From: an uncultured Shinella sp.
GTDB lineage: Bacteria; Pseudomonadota; Alphaproteobacteria; Rhizobiales; Rhizobiaceae
Reading direction: 5' to 3'
Assembly (NCBI GenBank): GCA_946481465.1
Contig: CAMLOC010000051.1
Coordinates: forward strand, 1-10,940
DNA length: 10,940 nt
Every line of letters begins with the position of its first letter. The stretch's first letter is position 1. Positions 7,544 through 10,940 of this stretch are shown here, piece by piece. The position numbers and the translations under genes were made by a program. A model generated the notes under the pieces. The model did not search any database, was not told where the DNA came from, and saw nothing but the letters and a program-made list of their open reading frames with translations.

Positions 7544-7551
7544 TCGTTTGC
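7540..7551. promoter_or_regulatory. LacI/PurR-type operator O1 (GCAATCGTTTGC)
   Basis: This is a 12-bp near-palindrome with the central CG characteristic of LacI/PurR-family sites. It differs at one base from GCAAACGTTTGC, the core of the PurR box, and at one base from the second site at 7596-7607. It overlaps the proposed -35 of the repressor gene and ends 8 bp before the -35 of the rightward ABC promoter. That it binds the neighbouring repressor is inferred from family and position. Confidence 0.75.
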
Positions 7552-7559
7552 AAAAATCC

Positions 7560-7586
7560 TTGACCAAACGCAAGTGCCGTGATACT
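7560..7586 (+). promoter_or_regulatory. Candidate promoter of the Liv-type ABC operon, between the two operators
   Basis: On the plus strand there is a good -35 box TTGACC (7560-7565, 5 of 6 matches). The best -10 match is GATACT (7581-7586, 4 of 6), but the spacer is only 15 bp; at 17 bp the match (TACTTC) is poor. Transcription would start near 7593, directly before operator O2, so binding at O1 and O2 would bracket the promoter. Confidence 0.45.
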
Positions 7587-7595
7587 TCATCCCTC

Positions 7596-7607
7596 GCAAT
7601 CGATTGC
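7596..7607. promoter_or_regulatory. LacI/PurR-type operator O2 (GCAATCGATTGC), perfect palindrome
   Basis: This is a perfect 12-bp palindrome with central CG, sharing 11 of 12 bases with O1; the centres are 56 bp apart. It lies at the predicted start of the rightward transcript, where a bound LacI-type repressor blocks initiation or clearance. The pair could be joined by DNA looping if the protein forms tetramers, or be bound by separate dimers. Confidence 0.8.
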
Positions 7608-7810
7608 ACGAAAAGGCTTGGAGGAGCGCCCGTGCATCGAGCGACGGCTTGGTCGCCAGGGAGGGCGGCGGAGCGAACATCCCCATTGGTCCCGGACGGA
7701 GAGGCGGCAAGGCCGCAGGACGAACTCTGCCGGGCGCGCAATCCATCCAGGCGTCGCGATAGCGGGTGCCGGGATTACTGATGCAATCATCGCTAACGGG
7801 AGGAAGGCGT
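7608..7810 (+). other. Long untranslated leader of the Liv-type ABC operon
   Basis: About 200 nt separate operator O2 from the first gene. I see no gene here: the open frames lack a suitable ribosome binding site or run across the promoter. Local stems are possible, for example GCGAC / GTCGC at 7641-7656 and GCGGC / GCCGC around a three-base loop near 7703-7715. I do not recognise the conserved cores of common riboswitches (TPP, cobalamin, glycine, guanidine-I) in it. The leader ends with a strong ribosome binding site, GGGAGGAAGG (about 7799-7808). It may be a plain leader or hide a second, closer promoter. Confidence 0.4.
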
Positions 7811-9088
7811 ATGAGATTGAACACATTGCTCGCGGCAACGGCCGCGGCGGCGATAACGGCCGGTGCGGCGCAGGCGGAAAACCTGAAGATCGGCGCGTCG
7901 CTGCCGATCACCGGGGGACTGTCGGTCAGCGGCGAAAAGCACAAGCGCGGCTATGAGCTCTGCACGAAGCTGATCAACGAAGCCGGCGGCATCCTCGGCC
8001 GGCAGGTCGAGCTGATCGTCAGCGACAACCGGTCGGACACGGCGACCGCGATCAACCAGTACGAACGCTTCATCAATGTCGACAAGGTCGAGGCCGTCTA
8101 CGGCACCTTCTCGAGCCGCCTGACCTTCCCGGTCGCCAGCATCCTTTCGAAATACAACATGGTGCATGCCATCCCCTCGGGCGGCGCGCTGCGCATCTAC
8201 GAACAGGGCTACAAGAACCTGTTCTACTTCCAGGTCAACGCTGCCGAATATACCGGCAGGGACGTCTCCGCGGTGATCAAGCAGCTCATTCCCGCGGGCG
8301 AGGCGCCGAAGACCGCGGCCGTGGTCTCGGCCGACGACTTCTTCGCCAATGCCATCGAGGCGGGCCTGCTCGGGCAGAAGGTGACGGACCCGGCGACCGA
8401 CAAGGAGATCGCGGACCTCGCGCCCGGCTATCTCGCCGATGTCGGCATCAAGGTCCTGATGCAGGAGAAATGGCCGGAGGAAGGGTTCAACGACTGGCTG
8501 AACCTTGCCAATTCGATCAAGCGCTCCGGCGCCGAGATGGTCATCGGCCTGACGGCCTCGGCGGAGGAGGCCGTGCAGCTGACGCGCAGCCTCAAGACCG
8601 TCGGCGCCACGCCCAAGCTGGTCTATCTCAGCCAGGGTGCGCAGACGGAGTTCGTCGAGGGCGTCGGCAAGGAAGCGGCGGACGGCGTGTTTATCCACAC
8701 CACCTGGCACAAGGACGTGCCGTTCGAGAGCACGCTGGCCGGCAAGCCGTTCAACAATGCCGACTTCGTCAAGGCGTTCACCGCCGAATACGACGTCGAG
8801 CCGGACGAGGACAGCGCCATTCCGTTCGCGGTCTGCCAGGGCATCGAGCAGGCGATCCTCGGAGCGGGCACCACCGACAATGCGAAGATGGGCGAGTGGC
8901 TGCACGCGCGCACCAAGGACGATCCCGTCCGCACGGTGCTCGGCCGCTTCTCCTGGGACGAGATCGGCCTGCCGGTGGAGAAATCCCACATCATGACCCA
9001 GTGGCAGGACGGCAAGCTGACCTTCGTCTATCCGACCGGCGAATTCGAGGGCGTGTCGCCGTTCAGCTATCCCAAGAACGGGTTCTGA
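7811..9088 (+). CDS. Liv/HAAT-type ABC transporter periplasmic binding protein (Peripla_BP_6 family)
   Basis: The periplasmic receptor of a branched-chain amino acid/amide-type ABC importer, 425 residues. The ATG at 7811 is set by GGGAGGAAGG just upstream and by the Sec-type signal that results: MRLNTLLAATAAAAITAG with probable cleavage AQA|EN after residue 22. The mature protein begins NLKIGASLPITGGLSVSGE, then has INEAGGILGRQVELIVSDN (about 55-73) and GTFSSR (98-103), where these proteins usually hold the ligand's carboxylate. The segment FVKAFTAEYDVEPDEDSAIP and the following helix match the usual C-terminal lobe. It is somewhat longer than E. coli LivJ (367 residues as precursor). Members transport amino acids, amides, urea or aromatic acids, so the family does not fix the ligand; control by a LacI-type repressor is less usual for amino acids and hints at another substrate, which is only an inference. 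It is first in the operon and is followed by a hairpin. Confidence 0.93.
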   Translation: MRLNTLLAATAAAAITAGAAQAENLKIGASLPITGGLSVSGEKHKRGYELCTKLINEAGGILGRQVELIVSDNRSDTATAINQYERFINVDKVEAVYGTFSSRLTFPVASILSKYNMVHAIPSGGALRIYEQGYKNLFYFQVNAAEYTGRDVSAVIKQLIPAGEAPKTAAVVSADDFFANAIEAGLLGQKVTDPATDKEIADLAPGYLADVGIKVLMQEKWPEEGFNDWLNLANSIKRSGAEMVIGLTASAEEAVQLTRSLKTVGATPKLVYLSQGAQTEFVEGVGKEAADGVFIHTTWHKDVPFESTLAGKPFNNADFVKAFTAEYDVEPDEDSAIPFAVCQGIEQAILGAGTTDNAKMGEWLHARTKDDPVRTVLGRFSWDEIGLPVEKSHIMTQWQDGKLTFVYPTGEFEGVSPFSYPKNGF

Positions 9089-9101
9089 GAAGACAGGTGG
9101 C

Positions 9102-9130
9102 GGAAGGGTGCCCGGCGGCGGCATCCTTCC
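9102..9130 (+). promoter_or_regulatory. Intercistronic hairpin between the ABC binding protein and livG
   Basis: GGAAGGGTGCC (9102-9112) pairs with GGCATCCTTCC (9120-9130) around the 7-base loop CGGCGGC, giving 11 pairs including one G-U. It lies 13 bp after the binding-protein stop in an 84-bp gap and lacks a following T-run. As in other binding-protein operons, it probably stabilises the upstream mRNA or reduces read-through, so that receptor exceeds membrane components. Confidence 0.6.
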
Positions 9131-9172
9131 CGTCGCCGGCCATTGTCGGCGCAACCCGCAAGAGGAGACGGC

Positions 9173-9919
9173 ATGCTGGAAGTGAAGAACCTCTGTAAGC
9201 ATTTCGGCGGCATCAGGGCCGTCGACGGTGTCACCTTCACGGTCGAGAAGGGGTCGATCACCGCCCTGATCGGGCCGAACGGCGCCGGAAAGACCACCGC
9301 GTTCAATTGCATCAGCCGGACGGCGGCGCCGACCTCGGGCGAGGTCTGGCTCGACGGCGAGCGGATCGACCATCTGCGGCCGCACAGGATCACGGCCAAG
9401 GGCCTCAGCCGCACCTTCCAGATTTCGCGCAACCTCGGCGACATGACGGTGATCGAGAACGTCATCGTCCAATCGCGGGTGGAGGGCCTGCGCGGCCTGT
9501 TCCGCCCGGCCATGTCGCCGGAGGAGAAGGACAAGGCGATGGCGATCCTCGATTTCCTCGGCATCACCCGCATCGCCCACGAGGACGGCCACAATCTGTC
9601 CTACGGGCAGAAGAAGCTCATGGATCTCGCGGCCCTTCTCATGTCCGACCCCAAGATCATCCTGCTCGACGAGCCGGCCGGCGGGGTCAACCCGTCGCTG
9701 ATGGAGGAGATCGTCGGCCATATCCGCGCCCTCAACGACAAGGGCCTGACGGTACTGATCGTCGAGCACAACATGGACCTGATCATGCGCCTTTCGCACA
9801 AGGTCGTGGTCATGGCGCACGGCAGGGTCATCTGCACCGGCACGCCCGACGTGGTGCGCAAGGATCCCCAGGTGCTCGACGCCTATCTCGGCGGCGTGCT
9901 GGAAGACGAGGCGGCCTGA
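9173..9919 (+). CDS. livG: ABC transporter ATP-binding protein, LivG type
   Basis: One of two ATPase subunits that power the importer at the cytoplasmic face of the membrane; 248 residues, normal for LivG. The ATG at 9173 follows AAGAGGAGA closely; a TTG at 9143 would add ten residues but has no better ribosome binding site. Walker A is GPNGAGKTT (34-42), the Q-loop glutamine is Q83 in RTFQ, the signature is LSYGQ (142-146, the LivG variant of LSGGQ), Walker B is IILLDEP (162-168), the D-loop is GGVNP and the H-loop histidine is H199 in VEHN. All catalytic residues are present. The end overlaps the next ATPase gene by one base (TGATG), indicating coupled translation. The symbol refers to the subfamily; the substrate is not implied. 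Confidence 0.95.
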   Translation: MLEVKNLCKHFGGIRAVDGVTFTVEKGSITALIGPNGAGKTTAFNCISRTAAPTSGEVWLDGERIDHLRPHRITAKGLSRTFQISRNLGDMTVIENVIVQSRVEGLRGLFRPAMSPEEKDKAMAILDFLGITRIAHEDGHNLSYGQKKLMDLAALLMSDPKIILLDEPAGGVNPSLMEEIVGHIRALNDKGLTVLIVEHNMDLIMRLSHKVVVMAHGRVICTGTPDVVRKDPQVLDAYLGGVLEDEAA

Positions 9920-10647
9920 TGACGAAGCTTCTGGAAGTCACCAACATTACCGCCGGCTACGGCGACGGCCCCGCCATCATCGACGGCGCGCACCTGACGG
10001 TCGAGCCCGGCAAGGTCCATTGCATCATCGGCCCGAACGGCGCCGGCAAGTCGACGCTGCTCAAGGCGATCTGCGGCATGCTGTCGATCCGCAAGGGCGA
10101 CGTGGTGCTCAAGGGCGAGCGGCTGAACGGGCTGCGCCCCGACCAGATCCTGCGCAAGGGCATCTGCTTCGTGCCGCAGGAGCGCGCGCTGTTCGCGAAG
10201 ATGACCGTGCGCGAGAACCTGCGCATGGGCGGCTTCATCCTGGAGGACAAGAAGGAGCTGGAGCGCCGCATCGACGGCATCCTCGAGCGTTTCCCGATCC
10301 TTCGCGAGCGCGCCGACCAGCATGCCGGCACCATGTCCGGCGGCCAGCAGCAGACGCTCGCCATGGCCCGCACGCTGATCATCAAGCCCGATATCGTCAT
10401 GCTCGACGAGCCGTCGCTCGGCCTGGCGCCGAAGGTCGTCCAGGAGATGTTCGACATCATGAAGATGATGTCGGCGGAAGGCGTGACCGTGCTCCTCGTG
10501 GAGCAGAACGCGCTGATGGGGCTCAAGAACGCCGACTGGGGCGTCGTGCTTGATCTCGGCCGGACGCTGTTCGAAGGCCCGGCCGCCACCGTGCTCGCCG
10601 ATCCGCGCATCCAGGAACTCTACCTCGGCGGCAGGAAGGCCGCCTGA
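9919..10647 (+). CDS. livF: ABC transporter ATP-binding protein, LivF type
   Basis: The second ATPase of the Liv-type importer, 242 residues, expected to form a heterodimer with the LivG protein. It starts at the ATG overlapping the livG stop by one base. Walker A is GPNGAGKST (38-46), the Q-loop is Q87 in FVPQE, the signature is MSGGQ (139-143), and Walker B is IVMLDEP (159-165) with D163 and E164, followed by SLGLAP. The H-loop position is glutamine (VEQN) instead of histidine. That is normal for LivF proteins, including E. coli LivF, and is not a sign of decay. The C-terminal LADPRIQELYLGG is also typical of the subfamily. The permease gene follows after 12 bp. Confidence 0.95.
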   Translation: MTKLLEVTNITAGYGDGPAIIDGAHLTVEPGKVHCIIGPNGAGKSTLLKAICGMLSIRKGDVVLKGERLNGLRPDQILRKGICFVPQERALFAKMTVRENLRMGGFILEDKKELERRIDGILERFPILRERADQHAGTMSGGQQQTLAMARTLIIKPDIVMLDEPSLGLAPKVVQEMFDIMKMMSAEGVTVLLVEQNALMGLKNADWGVVLDLGRTLFEGPAATVLADPRIQELYLGGRKAA

Positions 10648-10659
10648 CGAGGAAAAGAC

Positions 10660-10940
10660 ATGGCAGAGATATTGCAGATACTGATCCTGGGCCTGGCGCT
10701 CGGCGGCGTCATCGCCCTCATGGGCTCCGGCCTGTCGCTGGTCTTCGGCGTGATGCGCATCGTCAACCTTGCCCATCCCGCGCTGATCATCGGCGGGGCC
10801 TATATCGCCTACCTGGCCTTCAAGACGTTCGGCCTCGACCCGATCGCCATGCTGCCCGTCGCCGCCGTCACCATGGCCGCCGTCGGCGTGGTGCTCTACC
10901 GGCTGCTGTTCCAGCGGGAGGCGAGGAGCGCCAAATATTC
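10660..10940 (+). CDS. livH: Liv-type ABC transporter permease, LivH type, partial (C-terminus beyond the window)
   Basis: The first 93 codons of the inner-membrane permease, open to the right edge. The ATG at 10660 follows GAGGAAAAG. Membrane segments lie near residues 4-30, 41-55 and 62-80. The stretch GSGLSLVFGVMRIVNLAHPALIIGGAYIAY closely follows the LivH hallmark (the usual form is GLSLIFGVMR-NFAHG followed by GAYxA), with proline in place of the usual glycine after the AH pair. The family is about 290-300 residues long, so roughly two thirds is missing. A LivM-type partner should follow to the right. Its position directly after livF completes the identification. Confidence 0.92.
   Translation, partial: MAEILQILILGLALGGVIALMGSGLSLVFGVMRIVNLAHPALIIGGAYIAYLAFKTFGLDPIAMLPVAAVTMAAVGVVLYRLLFQREARSAKY

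Noticed and set aside
7548..7781. A small open frame of 77 codons in the leader of the Liv operon, possibly a leader peptide.
   Set aside because: Its start lies upstream of the proposed -35, it has no ribosome binding site, and its composition resembles random G+C-rich sequence.
7793..9820. A long open frame (675 codons) on the minus strand across the ABC receptor and livG.
   Set aside because: It is antisense to two firm genes and has the same biased composition; no ribosome binding site or family motif supports it.
10498..10510. Loss of the H-loop histidine in the LivF-type ATPase (VEQN).
   Set aside because: Glutamine at this position is normal for LivF proteins, and the LivG partner keeps its histidine.
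1..10940. Search by eye for CRISPR repeats, insertion-sequence ends, tRNA genes and attachment sites.
   Set aside because: No regularly spaced direct repeats, transposase-like frame, cloverleaf sequence or flanking terminal repeats were seen.

Overview
The window is GC-rich (about two-thirds G+C by eye) and densely coding. The Tat-type signals on the TRAP binding proteins, the pairing of TRAP systems with Liv-type ABC importers, and the codon use all suggest an alphaproteobacterium, probably of the rhizobial order Hyphomicrobiales. This is an inference from style; no rRNA or other marker gene is present.

Layout. (1) Positions 1-3038, minus strand: a TAXI-type TRAP system, with a TAXI periplasmic binding protein (2049-3038) followed by a fused 4TM/12TM permease (1-1967) that runs off the left edge. 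(2) Positions 3039-3286: a divergent intergenic region with a candidate promoter on each strand and a perfect 12-bp palindrome over the rightward -10 region. (3) Positions 3287-6331, plus strand: a second, unrelated TRAP system of the DctP-DctQ-DctM type. (4) Positions 6443-7492, minus strand: a LacI/PurR-family repressor, convergent with DctM. (5) Positions 7493-7810: a divergent regulatory region with two LacI/PurR-type operators (GCAATCGTTTGC and GCAATCGATTGC, 56 bp apart centre to centre) around the candidate promoters, then a leader of about 200 nt. (6) Positions 7811-10940, plus strand: a Liv/HAAT-type ABC importer operon, with binding protein, LivG-type ATPase, LivF-type ATPase and the start of the LivH-type permease, which runs off the right edge.

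How they work together. The window holds three complete or nearly complete solute importers from three families and one visible regulator. The TRAP systems use ion gradients; the Liv system uses ATP. The LacI repressor, with operators in its own divergent promoter region, most likely controls itself and the Liv operon. The palindrome in front of dctP has a different sequence and probably belongs to a regulator outside the window. Hairpins follow the binding-protein genes of the TAXI and Liv systems, a usual way to keep binding protein more abundant than the membrane parts. No catabolic enzymes are present, so substrates cannot be assigned.

Overall this is an ordinary transport cluster. I see no CRISPR array, mobile element, tRNA, rRNA or new defence or biosynthetic system. 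The points most worth checking are the operator pair, the unassigned palindrome, and an apparent extra hydrophobic segment in DctM.
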